This document shows, one piece after another, positions 35,305 through 44,079 of a DNA stretch of 64,000 bases. The stretch's first letter is position 1, and each line of letters starts with the position of its first letter. The notes under the pieces are model-generated. The model was given only the letters and a program-made list of their open reading frames with translations. It had not been told where the DNA came from and did not search any database. Source of the stretch: an uncultured Armatimonadota bacterium (GTDB lineage Bacteria; Armatimonadota; Fimbriimonadia; Fimbriimonadales; Fimbriimonadaceae); contig CAILEM010000067.1 in NCBI GenBank assembly GCA_903833215.1, positions 62,001-126,000 on the forward strand. Direction: 5' to 3'. Both the position numbers and the translations under genes were made by a program.

Positions 35305-35821
35305 TTTTCACCAGTGGTTGCCCTTGGGCTTCAGTCAAGCTAGTGGCGCGTTGAATATCCGCAGCTAATCGGTCGGCATCTTCTTTGTGAACGACCATGA
35401 GCATTCGATCATGCATATCTCCCACATGGTCGATGCGAATCCCCATCTCGATGGCCGCGTGGACGATGCTGGCGATGAGACCTTCCTCGTCACGAATACT
35501 GACGGCATAGACCAAAACGATACTGCGGTCATGGCGCACGGAGAAATGAACACCCAACGGTGAGAGTGCGGATTCGACGGCGTTAGCATCCTGCTCCGGC
35601 ACCAAAAACGACATGCCAGACGGTGTAAGTTTCAGGAAGTCAATGCTTATCCCAACGGACGCCACGGCAGCAAGGACCCTCAGCCGTTGGGGCATCAGTT
35701 CTTCCATCACACGCGAGACATGAACTTGAGCAAATCCATTTCTCACTTCAACACGACTTACGCCACGTCGCTTTTCAAATTCGGTCTCTGCGGCGCCTGG
35801 CCGTTTCACATCATTCGCCAT
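35294..35821 (-). CDS. stand-alone ACT-domain protein, putative aspartate kinase regulator
   Basis: The 175-residue protein resembles the regulatory half of an aspartate kinase without the catalytic part. A first ACT-like unit (RVEVRNGFAQVHVSRVMEELMPQRLRVLAAVASVGISIDFLKLTPSGMSFLVPEQ) is followed by a second (HDRSIVLVYAVSIRDEEGLIASIVHAAIEMGIRIDHVGDMHDRMLMVVHKEDADRLAADIQ). The gene overlaps lysC by 11 bases and is directly preceded by the AKR stop. I infer it binds or regulates aspartate kinase in trans, since lysC already has its own ACT pair. The start is ATG 35821, with GAGGG upstream; TTG 35824 is adjacent. Confidence 0.82.
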   Translation of the reverse strand: MANDVKRPGAAETEFEKRRGVSRVEVRNGFAQVHVSRVMEELMPQRLRVLAAVASVGISIDFLKLTPSGMSFLVPEQDANAVESALSPLGVHFSVRHDRSIVLVYAVSIRDEEGLIASIVHAAIEMGIRIDHVGDMHDRMLMVVHKEDADRLAADIQRATSLTEAQGQPLVKNAN

Positions 35822-35824
35822 CAA

Positions 35825-36778
35825 CTACTGTCCCTCAAGGATTCGCTCAGCGCGCTCCCAAACAAGTGAATCAAGTCGAATGCCACTCGCCTTCACGTTC
35901 GCTTCAACTTGTTCGGCGCTCGTCGCACCGATAATAACGCTGCTCACCTGCTTCTGGCGAAGGCACCATCCCAGAGCAAACTCTGCCAATCCAAATCCTT
36001 GGGAAGCCGCAAAATCCTTGAGATTTTGCACACGAGTGAGGGTTTCGTCATCCATGAACCTCTTCATGAACATGTTCGACGACGTGTCGGCCCCTCGGGA
36101 GCCCGTTGGCGCTAACTGACCAGGCAAGTACTTCCCGGTGAGTACACCCTGCGCCAGCGGAGAGAACACGACGTTGCCAATCCCGAATTTTTCGCTGGCG
36201 GCGAGGACACCTTCCTCGATACCTCTCGTGAGCATGTTGTAGATCGGCTGGTTGCTTGCAGGCGGATTTGCATTCAGTTCGCGAGCAGTGTGCACGAGGT
36301 CTGTGATCTGCTGTGCATTCCACTCACTAACGCCCCAGTACAAAACCTTGCCTGCTCGTACGAGATCATCGATGGCTCGGACCGTCTCATCGAGGCTCGT
36401 TTCAGCATCGAAGCGATGGAACTGCATAATATCGATATATTCGATATCCAGCCGTTTCAACGAGTTGTGAACCGACTCAAAAATATGTTTTCGCCCAAGG
36501 CCACGATCGTTCGGCCGGTCGCTCATGGGGAAATAGCATTTGGTCGCAATGACTAAGTCCTCTCGCTTGAGCCCCTTAATCGCCTTGCCAAGGGATTTCT
36601 CGGCCTCTCCATTGTTGTAGACATCGGCGGTATCGAAGAAATTCACACCGAGGTCAAACGATTTGCGAATGATCTCTGTGGTCGATGCATCGTCGATCGA
36701 TCTGCCATGAGTAAGCCAGCCGCCTACGGCAACTTCGCTGACCTTTACGTTGAATCGTCCTAGAGTGCGGTAGTTCAC
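35825..36778 (-). CDS. aldo/keto reductase, Kv-beta-like subgroup
   Basis: The 317-residue TIM-barrel NADPH oxidoreductase has the catalytic Asp and Tyr in NFFDTADVYNNGEAEKSLG, Lys in LVIATKCYFP and His in DIMQFHRFD. The order of motifs LGRFNVKVSEVAVGGWLTHG, IFESVHNSLKRLDIEYIDIMQ and VFSPLAQGVLTGKYL fits the potassium-channel beta-subunit-like bacterial AKRs (YghZ/GSP69-like), which act on carbonyl compounds. It starts the AKR-ACT-lysC-folP set, and its stop directly abuts the next gene. Confidence 0.93.
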   Translation of the reverse strand: MNYRTLGRFNVKVSEVAVGGWLTHGRSIDDASTTEIIRKSFDLGVNFFDTADVYNNGEAEKSLGKAIKGLKREDLVIATKCYFPMSDRPNDRGLGRKHIFESVHNSLKRLDIEYIDIMQFHRFDAETSLDETVRAIDDLVRAGKVLYWGVSEWNAQQITDLVHTARELNANPPASNQPIYNMLTRGIEEGVLAASEKFGIGNVVFSPLAQGVLTGKYLPGQLAPTGSRGADTSSNMFMKRFMDDETLTRVQNLKDFAASQGFGLAEFALGWCLRQKQVSSVIIGATSAEQVEANVKASGIRLDSLVWERAERILEGQ

Positions 36779-36829
36779 CCCAAAAGGTTACCCCCCGGGT
36801 GAACGAATGACTCACCGTGGCTCGACGGG

Positions 36830-38764
36830 CTACGGAATGCTGAACAGAATTCCGCGCTTGAAGCCCTTCACTGGCACAATTCGCTTTGCAGCCACCGCGT
36901 CGGCAAACAAAACCATCCACTTGTTTTCCCAGTTACCCAAAAGGTCGGCCCTCATGGTGCCGGTCCATGGTTCGGGTGCCTTCACCAACCCCATCGCCGC
37001 CACCCATTGGGTCACGAAAGCAGGATCCTTCACCAACGGGCTCGTACTGATGTAGATGTGGCTAAACCCGAGCTTCTTCATGGAATCCGCATAGGCCTCT
37101 CCTGTGTTAAGGGTGTCGTACGGAATCATCAGGCTATGGGGAGGATTCGCCCACACGTAGGGAACGTCCAATAGGTAGCCAAACACTTCGTCATAAAGCG
37201 CGACTTTTCCGGTGCCAGCTTCTTTGTTAATGCCTTGGCTTGCCTCGTAGAATCCGACAAATTGAGTCTGGTAGTCCTCGGGAGAAACCTTTCCAAACGC
37301 CACTTGGCTCTGTAGTACAAACCTCTGGCTGTAAACGAGATAAAGGGAATAAGCTGCCTGGGCAATAACCGCGCCCATGAGTAACTTGCCGATTTTGATC
37401 CGTTCAATGTAACCACCTGCGAGGACCGCGAGGGGGACACAGAGTGGAACGACATAACGACTCTGTTCGCTCAAGAAGAACCACATGAGCATGCTTATCC
37501 CGACCACACTCAGCACTGACGATTCGAAGGGCTTGGCACGACCACAGACTGCCCATAGCAGCGCTGCAGCAATCACGACAATTCCAATCGCTCCAAGCGG
37601 TGTGCCATTCCCATGCTTTTCGTCTGGATTCACATACCGGCCAGGCTGATATGCCAAACCAAGAACCGCATTACCGATTTGCGTTGGCTTATGACGTGTC
37701 TCGATGGTTCCCGCCCCGAAATTCTGCTGCTCGTTGCGATAGACATCGGCCCGTCGTTGGTCCCAACCTTTCCCGCCCAAGTGCTCATAAAAGAACGGAA
37801 ACACAGGATTGCCTGTCAAGACAACCGTCTTGACATACCAAGGACCAGCGATTGCCATCGCAACCAATCCCACGAGGGCTGCCGATTTCAACCCACCTGC
37901 CTTTTTCTGTAGGGCAAAGGAGAGGGCCAATACAAAACAAACGACACCGATCGTCTGCAGCCCGGTGTACTTTGTTCCCGCCGCAAACCCCAAGAACACC
38001 GCAGAGAGGAACAAGTTGGCACGCGCTTCAGAATTCAGGATGAATCTGGCAGCAAACAAAATCCCCAGGCCGCCATAGAGTCCGTGCGGAACGTCAATGT
38101 AGCCTGTTCCACTCTCCCAAGCGACGACGGGCACGGTAACAAATGTGAGCGCCGCCCACCAGCCGGCAATTCCTCCGTAACGACTGCGCGCCAATCCAAA
38201 TATTGCGATCAAGCCAGAGAGTAAAAACGTGAGCGTAAATGCCTTCGCTCCACTTTGACCACCCCAAGTTAGGCCCCAGATAAACAGCCCTTCTACCGTC
38301 GATGGAAAATTGCTATGGTGGATGAACGGGATGTACTGAATTTGGCCAGCTTGCATCCAAAGCTTGGGCACGGCTAAGTGATAGGCCAGAGTATCCCAAT
38401 CAAGAGTGTCGCTTGGGGCAAGCGCCCCGACGAGCGCAAATACAAATGCGATGCCAATCGCAAACAGGAATAACAGGGTGGCGCCTTGTGGCTTTTCAAT
38501 TTTGAAACGGCCCTCACCAAAGCTCTTGATCACAGGGATGAACCCCGCTAGCGCTGCCAAGCCAACGACCCCGAGACCCCACTTCAATCCGCCCGGTAGC
38601 AGACCAACACCAAGCGTAAGGAGTCCTAATCCACCAAGCCCGACGAGCCCGTGAACGCCTATCGCTTCGGCGGGGTCCTGTTCACGGGTCCACCTTCCAA
38701 CTAAGAACTGACCCACCCCCATCGCCCCAATTGCGAACACAAAGGTGATCAAAACTCCGACCAT
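36830..38764 (-). CDS. GT-C-fold polytopic membrane protein, possible glycosyltransferase
   Basis: The 644-residue protein has at least 12 hydrophobic segments. After the first four comes the pattern DTLDWDTLAYHLAVPKLWMQAGQIQYIP, with an acidic pair and YH in the first large extracytoplasmic loop, as in ArnT/PMT-like GT-C enzymes that use polyprenyl-linked sugars. The C-terminal ~140 residues form a soluble domain (GKVALYDEVFGYLLDVPYVWANPPHSLMIPYD). Enzymatic activity is inferred. It diverges from rpsR; the two starts are 107 bases apart. Confidence 0.72.
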   Translation of the reverse strand: MVGVLITFVFAIGAMGVGQFLVGRWTREQDPAEAIGVHGLVGLGGLGLLTLGVGLLPGGLKWGLGVVGLAALAGFIPVIKSFGEGRFKIEKPQGATLLFLFAIGIAFVFALVGALAPSDTLDWDTLAYHLAVPKLWMQAGQIQYIPFIHHSNFPSTVEGLFIWGLTWGGQSGAKAFTLTFLLSGLIAIFGLARSRYGGIAGWWAALTFVTVPVVAWESGTGYIDVPHGLYGGLGILFAARFILNSEARANLFLSAVFLGFAAGTKYTGLQTIGVVCFVLALSFALQKKAGGLKSAALVGLVAMAIAGPWYVKTVVLTGNPVFPFFYEHLGGKGWDQRRADVYRNEQQNFGAGTIETRHKPTQIGNAVLGLAYQPGRYVNPDEKHGNGTPLGAIGIVVIAAALLWAVCGRAKPFESSVLSVVGISMLMWFFLSEQSRYVVPLCVPLAVLAGGYIERIKIGKLLMGAVIAQAAYSLYLVYSQRFVLQSQVAFGKVSPEDYQTQFVGFYEASQGINKEAGTGKVALYDEVFGYLLDVPYVWANPPHSLMIPYDTLNTGEAYADSMKKLGFSHIYISTSPLVKDPAFVTQWVAAMGLVKAPEPWTGTMRADLLGNWENKWMVLFADAVAAKRIVPVKGFKRGILFSIP

Positions 38765-38818
38765 GGTGCATTATGATCGAGGAGAGCTATGTGCGCGCCT
38801 TAGGGGCTGTACGTATGC

Positions 38819-38824
38819 TATACT
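38819..38824 (+). promoter_or_regulatory. candidate -10 element for rpsR
   Basis: TATACT lies 46 bases upstream of the rpsR ATG in the divergent intergenic region. A good -35 hexamer is not seen. A short hairpin-forming CGGG/CCCG around TTTTTA lies in the putative leader (38837-38852) and may influence translation. Confidence 0.4.
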
Positions 38825-38870
38825 TCCTATTCAGCGCGGGTTTTTACCCGGGGAACGACCTAGAACAGAG

Positions 38871-39296
38871 ATGAGCGAAGAGACACAGAGACCACAACGT
38901 GGGGATAACGGCGGCGACCGGCTTGCTATCCCGCGCGCAGACAAAGATGCGATGGAGGGTGGCCCCCGCTTTAAGGGCAAGCGCCGCCGCAAAGTCAGCT
39001 ACTTGACTGCCAACAAGATTTATTACGTCGACTACAAGGAAGTTAATATCCTCCGCCGCTTCCTAAACGATCGCGCGAAGATCCTTCCAAGCAGACAGAG
39101 CGGTAACACCGCCGGTCAGCAAAGAATGATTGCCGAAGCAATTCGCAGAGCACGAGAAATGGCTCTCCTGCCATACGCAATCCAGGAAATGGGATCTGAC
39201 CGACGTGAGTACGGTCGAGGTCGAGAGCGATATGCTCCACGACAGTCCGAGCAGCAGCAGCAACAGCAGCAGGCTCCTCAGGCTGACAAAGAGTAA
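38871..39296 (+). CDS. rpsR: 30S ribosomal protein bS18 with extended N- and C-terminal tails
   Basis: The central part is typical bS18: YLTANKIYYVDYKEVNILRRFLNDRAKILPSRQSGNTAGQQRMIAEAIRRAREMALLPY. At 141 residues it is much longer than the common 75-90. About 40 extra N-terminal residues are charged (EETQRPQRGDNGGDRLAIPRAD) and about 35 C-terminal residues include GRGRERYAPRQSE and seven consecutive Gln, then APQADKE. The Gln run is encoded by alternating CAG/CAA. ATG 38871 is chosen because the longer frame to 38745 extends into the promoter region. It is not beside rpsF or ssb. A strong terminator follows. Confidence 0.95.
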   Translation: MSEETQRPQRGDNGGDRLAIPRADKDAMEGGPRFKGKRRRKVSYLTANKIYYVDYKEVNILRRFLNDRAKILPSRQSGNTAGQQRMIAEAIRRAREMALLPYAIQEMGSDRREYGRGRERYAPRQSEQQQQQQQAPQADKE

Positions 39297-39311
39297 ATCA
39301 AGACAGCTTGA

Positions 39312-39347
39312 AGCGGCTCTAGATTCATTATCTAGAGCCGCTTTTTT
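39312..39347 (+). terminator. intrinsic terminator after rpsR
   Basis: A perfect 13-bp stem AGCGGCTCTAGAT/ATCTAGAGCCGCT with a five-base loop is followed by TTTTT, 15 bases after the rpsR stop. It is a textbook Rho-independent terminator for plus-strand transcription. Confidence 0.93.
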
Positions 39348-39367
39348 ATGCCTAATCTTGGGACTGA

Positions 39368-40297
39368 CTAGAGAATCGTCTTCCCAAAGAGCGATGCAAT
39401 CCACTCGACGGCCATTTTCGCTGTTTGGTTCTGGGTATCGAAGAGCGGATTGGTCTCCACCAAATCAACTCCAACCAGTCGGTAGGGGCACCCTCTGGCG
39501 TCGAGAGCCTCGTGAATAAGCTCTGCCATTAGGTGAGCCTCACGATAAGTCAGCCCTCCCCGAACTCCGGTCCCGGTTCCGGGTGCAAGCATCGGATCAA
39601 GAACATCCACGTCGAAGGATATCCAGAGTTGTCGCACCCCAGATTGTCGAAGGCATTCGTCAATCTGGGAGACTGTTGTCTCGATCCCGCGACGGTCGAT
39701 GTCATGCATGGTAATAGCGCAGCCAGTTAGCCGAGCTCGTTCAGCAGGGTCAACGTCACGAAGGCCATACCAAACAGTGGCCCCGAGGTCTAAGGGCCTT
39801 GCTTGGCCAAGAGTCGTGAGGAGTTCATTCCATTCCTCATCGACCTGACCGGATTCTCCACTAGGCATTCCCGCCAACGCAGCCAAAGGCATCCCGTGGA
39901 GGTTTCCCGAGGATGTTGTGCCTGGTGAATTGATATCGGCGTGGGCATCGATCCAGAGGAGTCCCAGGTCGCCCTCAAAGCACTCGAGTGCGGCACTAAC
40001 TCCGCCAACAGCCAAGGTGTGTTCGCCACCCAGGACCACAGGTATTCGACCGTTCTTGAGCGTTTCTAGAGCACTCAACCTGAGTTCTGTCACACAAGAT
40101 AGGAGGGGACGAAAGCTGCGCAATCCAGCTGACTCAGGATCTTCGGTAGAAACGCGAATATCCCCCTTGTCGGCAACACTAAAATTCAACGACTCGAGTT
40201 CTTCGACAAGACCCGCCAAACGAATCGCAGCCGGCCCCAACCGACTCCCCAATCGCTTACCGCAAAGGTCAAAAGGCGCCCCAATGACATCAATCAC
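39368..40297 (-). CDS. rocF: arginase (ureohydrolase family)
   Basis: The 309-residue enzyme would hydrolyse arginine to ornithine and urea with a binuclear Mn centre. Metal motifs: VVLGGEHTLAVG (His, near residue 93), LLWIDAHADINSP (Asp-His-Asp, ~116-122), SGNLHGMPLA (substrate His) and WISFDVDVLDP (two Asp). The N-terminal MIDVIGAPFDLCGKRLGSRLGPAAIR matches bacterial arginases more than agmatinases. Start ATG at 40297 is 144 bases from the divergent pdxT start. No urease or ornithine aminotransferase gene is nearby. Confidence 0.9.
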   Translation of the reverse strand: MIDVIGAPFDLCGKRLGSRLGPAAIRLAGLVEELESLNFSVADKGDIRVSTEDPESAGLRSFRPLLSCVTELRLSALETLKNGRIPVVLGGEHTLAVGGVSAALECFEGDLGLLWIDAHADINSPGTTSSGNLHGMPLAALAGMPSGESGQVDEEWNELLTTLGQARPLDLGATVWYGLRDVDPAERARLTGCAITMHDIDRRGIETTVSQIDECLRQSGVRQLWISFDVDVLDPMLAPGTGTGVRGGLTYREAHLMAELIHEALDARGCPYRLVGVDLVETNPLFDTQNQTAKMAVEWIASLFGKTIL

Positions 40298-40428
40298 GGC
40301 CCAGTGTAGCGCATGACAAAGAACGGATCAACCCATCTGTTGTTCAATCAAATCCGCTTGACGCGAAACGTTGTTCATATCCACATGATCAGCCCACCTT
40401 GCTCCTCATAACTTGTCAGGCTGGGCAG

Positions 40429-40434
40429 TAAACT
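40429..40434 (+). promoter_or_regulatory. candidate -10 element giving leaderless pdxT mRNA
   Basis: TAAACT in GCAGTAAACT ends seven bases before the pdxT ATG, with no Shine-Dalgarno sequence. The CAGTAAACT nonamer is identical to the one before trpD at 18668-18676. Confidence 0.4.
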
Positions 40435-40441
40435 GTGCCCC

Positions 40442-41008
40442 ATGCGTGTTGGAGTCATCGCGATTCAGGGCGATTTTGAAAAGCATGTGAACGCCCTTCG
40501 GAATTGTGGTGTCAGCGGTCTAGAGGTCATTGAGGCGAGAACGCCCGAAGATCTTGCATCGGTGGATCGGGCCATTATTCCAGGTGGGGAGAGCACTACT
40601 GTCGGCCTTTTGATGCAGCGCTACGGCATGGGGGATGCCCTTAAATCTGCCGCCCAGGATGGAATGCCGATCTGGGGTACCTGCATGGGCATGATCCTCA
40701 TGGCGCAAACAATTGTTGGCAGAGAACAGTTTAGTTTGGGGCTCCTAAACATCGAAGTACGTCGAAACGCCTTTGGTGCCCAGATCAACAGCTTTGAAGA
40801 TGAAGTCAAAGTGGTTGGCCTTGATGAGCCTGTCCTCGGCGTGTTTATTCGCGCACCGGTGGTTTCAAAAATCAATGAGCCAGCGGAGGTGTTGGCAAAG
40901 TATCGTGGCCATGTTGTTGGGGTTCGGCAAGGAAATCTACTTGGGACTTCATTCCACCCAGAACTTACCGACGACACCCGGCTTCACCGTTATTTTCTTG
41001 AAATTTAA
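40442..41008 (+). CDS. pdxT: pyridoxal 5'-phosphate synthase glutaminase subunit
   Basis: The 188-residue class I amidotransferase hydrolyses glutamine and passes ammonia to PdxS. It begins RVGVIAIQGDFEKHVNAL, has the oxyanion strand IIPGGESTTVGLLM, nucleophile Cys in PIWGTCMGMIL (about residue 79), NAFGAQINSFE, FIRAP and the His-Glu pair in TSFHPELTDD. Length is standard. PdxS, its usual neighbour, is not in the window. The 3' end overlaps the convergent gene at 41005 by four bases. Confidence 0.95.
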   Translation: MRVGVIAIQGDFEKHVNALRNCGVSGLEVIEARTPEDLASVDRAIIPGGESTTVGLLMQRYGMGDALKSAAQDGMPIWGTCMGMILMAQTIVGREQFSLGLLNIEVRRNAFGAQINSFEDEVKVVGLDEPVLGVFIRAPVVSKINEPAEVLAKYRGHVVGVRQGNLLGTSFHPELTDDTRLHRYFLEI

Positions 41009-42051
41009 CCAGCCTCTGCCTTTTTACCGTTCACGAAGATTCCGTCTTTGACCAACGGGAGCAAGGCCTCAAGTGGAACGTACAAAGCGCCACTTAACTC
41101 AAGCACGGTCCTTGGAAGATCAAACCGCTTTCCATCGAGCCGGGCACTCCGAGAGTTAAGCGTCAAGGTTAGGCTCTGTCCCGAACCATCGATACGAATC
41201 GTCCTATCTGGGCCACGTTCCATTTCTAGTTGGAGTTTTGCTACCGATGGCTCTAAGGCAACCATTACCGTTGTGCCGATATAGAACGGGAGCATCCGAG
41301 ATGGGTAATCGATTATTTGGCCCCGAAAGGAAATCTGGATATCAATCTGCGATGAGTGGTCATTGACCCTCATCGAGCCGCCTCGAACTGGATCCGCCAT
41401 TCGTCGGTCAAGCCGCCGATTGATTTCAAATCTTTGGGGCGGAGCTGAATAGTCGATCAGCACGTCGCGATTGATCAAGGCACCAAACTTATCACCCGCA
41501 CCGATGATGACGTTACTGTCTCTAGACCACTGCTCTTCTGCAACTGAATTTCCCGTAATCGTGCCAACCATCGCCCCAGTGACTCTTCGATGGAAGAGTG
41601 AACCAATGATGAATCCCCCAATCGCACCTCCAAAGATATCACTCTGCTGCCTGCGGATATCCGATTTGGCGACGAGGTGACCGTCTGACAGGCGATTCAT
41701 ATAGCGGTCATCCAGTGCCAAAGGAGAGGCATCCAAGGGGACGCGTGATCGATCGGGAAGCAGAATATCTGTAAAGTGGAGATCCAAGCTAGCCGGGTGA
41801 TTGCCTTTAGCCGGACGCACCCGATCAATTCGACCGCGCAGTGCAGTACCCATTGGCAATTGATCCGAATCCGCAACACGTACTGTGAAAAAATCGCCTG
41901 GTCTGGTTTGATTCAGAGTCAGGCTGGCTTCAAAGACAACAGGAAGCACGTTATCCCGACGAAGCTGATAAGTATTGCCACGGGCCCCAATTGGCAGTGT
42001 CACTAGCGCAGCAATCCCTAAAGCACTCGCTGTTAAGCGAAGGTCAGTCAT
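41005..42051 (-). CDS. exported protein with copper amine oxidase-like N-domain at C-terminus
   Basis: The 348-residue product has a hydrophobic signal region (LTASALGIAALVTLPIGARG). A middle Gly-rich helical segment (IFGGAIGGFIIGSLFHRRVTGAMVGTITGN) resembles a membrane-inserting glycine-zipper. The last ~90 residues (TLTLNSRSARLDGKRFDLPRTVLELSGALYVPLEALLPLVKDGIFVNGKK) match the stalk domain known as Cu-amine-oxidase N-domain, used by many secreted proteins as a wall- or surface-associated module. The actual substrate or role is unknown. It may close the ribD transcript (42 bases after it). Confidence 0.75.
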   Translation of the reverse strand: MTDLRLTASALGIAALVTLPIGARGNTYQLRRDNVLPVVFEASLTLNQTRPGDFFTVRVADSDQLPMGTALRGRIDRVRPAKGNHPASLDLHFTDILLPDRSRVPLDASPLALDDRYMNRLSDGHLVAKSDIRRQQSDIFGGAIGGFIIGSLFHRRVTGAMVGTITGNSVAEEQWSRDSNVIIGAGDKFGALINRDVLIDYSAPPQRFEINRRLDRRMADPVRGGSMRVNDHSSQIDIQISFRGQIIDYPSRMLPFYIGTTVMVALEPSVAKLQLEMERGPDRTIRIDGSGQSLTLTLNSRSARLDGKRFDLPRTVLELSGALYVPLEALLPLVKDGIFVNGKKAEAG

Positions 42052-42093
42052 GTTCGATCTCCTCTCCTAGAGGCTTATATCGAAATGGACGAC

Positions 42094-43143
42094 CTAGAAG
42101 TTTCCACGTTCCGGACGAAGTGAAATTTGTACATCAACTTTCAACTTTTTTATCGACGCGACTTGGAACGAAGGGGCTTCATCGACTCGGAGGAACTCTG
42201 GCAATTCGATCCAGGTGGCACCAGAACCAAGAACTTTCGGCGCGACGAATAACTCTATGCGATCAACCAGGTCCGCCTGGAGGAATCGCGAATGAGTTAC
42301 CGCTCCACCTTCGATGAGAACTCCCATGATTCCAGCTTTAAAAAGCATCGCGCAAAGATCCTTGGGGTCGAACCCTTGCCCTCCTGCCTTGAGTCCAAGT
42401 TTTCCCTCAATGAGATGAAGTGTCGGGGCAGCCGCATCGAATACTTGTCGGTCTGATGTCAGTTTCCCCTGCGGGTCTAGCACAACCCGCATCGGCTGAT
42501 TCACAACTCCGGGAATTCTCGCCGTAAGGGCCGGATTATCTTTCTCAACGGTATTTCTTCCAACAAGCACTGCCCCACAAAGTGCTCTCAACCGATGAGC
42601 TTGTTTTCGCGCATCGGGTGCCGTTATCCATTGGCTTTCTCCGTTGGGCAGTGCAATACGTCCATCCAACGAAATAGCAGCCTTCAAGGTGACAAAGCAT
42701 CGCTTGAGGCGCATAGCAGTAAGGAATTGCTCGTTCTTTTCGGCGGCCTGAGATTCAAGGCAACCTGATATGACCTCAACTCCATGTTCCTCCAGCCGAG
42801 ACATGCCGCCTTGGGCACGAGGATTGGGGTCAAGGCATGCGATGACAACGCGCTTAATCTTTGCCGCCAGAAGAGCTTCGGAACAGGGAGGAGTACGACC
42901 GTGATGGTTGCAAGGCTCTAGGGTGACGTAGGCAGTTGCACCCGCTGCTTTGGCACCAGCCTGTTGAAGCGCAACAGCTTCGGCATGGGGCCCTCCTGCG
43001 TAGGAGTGGTAGCCTTCTCCCACGATTTCTTGGCCTTGGGCAATAACGCACCCAACGTGGGGGTTTGGCGCAGGATATCCCCCCATCGATAGCCGAATTG
43101 CCCGCCGCATGTGCCGGACATCTAGATCAGTCCAACGATTCAT
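42094..43143 (-). CDS. ribD: bifunctional riboflavin deaminase-reductase
   Basis: The ~350-residue enzyme carries the zinc deaminase (PHVGCVIAQ, AGGPHAEAVAL with the His-Glu site, TLEPCNHHGRTPPCSEALL with two Cys) in the first 150 residues and the NADPH reductase (FVTLKAAISLDGRIALPNGESQWIT, DLCAMLFKAGIMGVLIEGGAVTHSRFL) after it. It performs steps two and three of riboflavin synthesis. ATG 43143 or 43152 are plausible; both lie inside the preceding gene. Other rib genes are absent here and no FMN riboswitch precedes it, since it is within an operon. Confidence 0.94.
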   Translation of the reverse strand: MNRWTDLDVRHMRRAIRLSMGGYPAPNPHVGCVIAQGQEIVGEGYHSYAGGPHAEAVALQQAGAKAAGATAYVTLEPCNHHGRTPPCSEALLAAKIKRVVIACLDPNPRAQGGMSRLEEHGVEVISGCLESQAAEKNEQFLTAMRLKRCFVTLKAAISLDGRIALPNGESQWITAPDARKQAHRLRALCGAVLVGRNTVEKDNPALTARIPGVVNQPMRVVLDPQGKLTSDRQVFDAAAPTLHLIEGKLGLKAGGQGFDPKDLCAMLFKAGIMGVLIEGGAVTHSRFLQADLVDRIELFVAPKVLGSGATWIELPEFLRVDEAPSFQVASIKKLKVDVQISLRPERGNF

Positions 43144-43444
43144 TGCCAACATTTGCCTTCGCTTCTCGGTCCGCAATCGCACCTTGAATGAGGGCTTGCA
43201 TGTTCTCCTGAGCCTGCCTGCGGTATTCCTCTTTGGCGAGGCGGGTCAATTTTATCGCCCCGAGTCCTGCTCCCGTTACGGTCAAAATGAGCAGGGCCGT
43301 AAAGCCCAAGGCTCGCTCACTATAAGCAAGGGCTTGCGCCCGCTTTGCCGGGTGATGGGGTGTAGGCCCGACAATCAGCGGACGAGCGATCATCAGTGAA
43401 ATGGTCGCAAGTAGCATGAGCGTCGTAAACGCCCTCAGCCACAC
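43127..43444 (-). CDS. hypothetical two-pass membrane protein between rpe and ribD
   Basis: The 105-residue product starts at GTG, overlapping the last ten bases of rpe, and its end overlaps ribD. Two hydrophobic segments (AFTTLMLLATISLMIA and GFTALLILTVTGAGLGAI) are separated by a charged loop with a HHPAKRAQALAYSERA phrase; a basic/acidic helical tail (KEEYRRQAQENMQALIQGAIADREA) follows. I recognise no family. The embedding between two metabolic genes by overlap supports that it is translated. An internal ATG at 43420 is an alternative start. Confidence 0.68.
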   Translation of the reverse strand: MWLRAFTTLMLLATISLMIARPLIVGPTPHHPAKRAQALAYSERALGFTALLILTVTGAGLGAIKLTRLAKEEYRRQAQENMQALIQGAIADREAKANVGNESLD

Positions 43445-44079
43445 TGCGACACCATCTCTTTGACCGAATCGGCAAGACAGCTTGCGCGCGCAAAATGACT
43501 CCCTACCACGAAAACGTTTGCTCCCGCAGCTTTTGCAACCGGTAGTGTCCGAGGATCGATTCCACCATCGACTTCTATAAGAAGGTCTGGGCGCAGGTGC
43601 CGCAATCGAGCTACCTTGGCAAGGGTCGACTCAATAAAAGACTGCCCGCCCCAGCCTGGATTTACTGTCATGACCAACGCGATGTCGATGATATCCAGAA
43701 CGGGCTCAATGACTTCTACCGGCGTTCCTGGGTTGATGGCAATTCCTGCTTCCACCCCCATCGCCTTCAGGCTTTGAATCAGGCGATGACTGTGATGAGT
43801 TGCCTCGGCGTGGAAAATAATCCGACCACACCCGGCTTTGGCAAACGCCTCAAACTGCTTTTCTGGAGTTTCTACCATCAGGTGCGCTTCAAAAAGTGCG
43901 TCCACAGTGGGTCTCAAAGCACGCGCATATGCGTCACCAAACGTGATAGGAGGGACGAATTGTCCGTCCATGACGTCCAGGTGAACGATGGTCGCACCGC
44001 TCGCGATCATGGTCGTAACTGACTCACGAAGATCTGTGAGGTCAAAAGATAATATTGAGGGCGCGAGCTCGCATTTCAT
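43435..44079 (-). CDS. rpe: ribulose-phosphate 3-epimerase
   Basis: The 214-residue TIM barrel interconverts ribulose-5-phosphate and xylulose-5-phosphate. Motifs: APSILSFDLTDL, VHLDVMDGQFVPPITFG (metal and catalytic Asp), EAHLMVETP (metal His), NPGTPVE, VMTVNPGWGGQSFI and EVDGGIDPRTL (second catalytic Asp). Its ATG overlaps the stop of the PASTA gene by four bases. The pairing of rpe with a PASTA kinase gene recalls the Gram-positive prkC-rsgA-rpe order. Confidence 0.97.
   Translation of the reverse strand: MKCELAPSILSFDLTDLRESVTTMIASGATIVHLDVMDGQFVPPITFGDAYARALRPTVDALFEAHLMVETPEKQFEAFAKAGCGRIIFHAEATHHSHRLIQSLKAMGVEAGIAINPGTPVEVIEPVLDIIDIALVMTVNPGWGGQSFIESTLAKVARLRHLRPDLLIEVDGGIDPRTLPVAKAAGANVFVVGSHFARASCLADSVKEMVSQCG

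Noticed and set aside
43127-43444. FMN riboswitch before ribD
   Set aside because: ribD begins inside the preceding coding gene, so there is no leader RNA.
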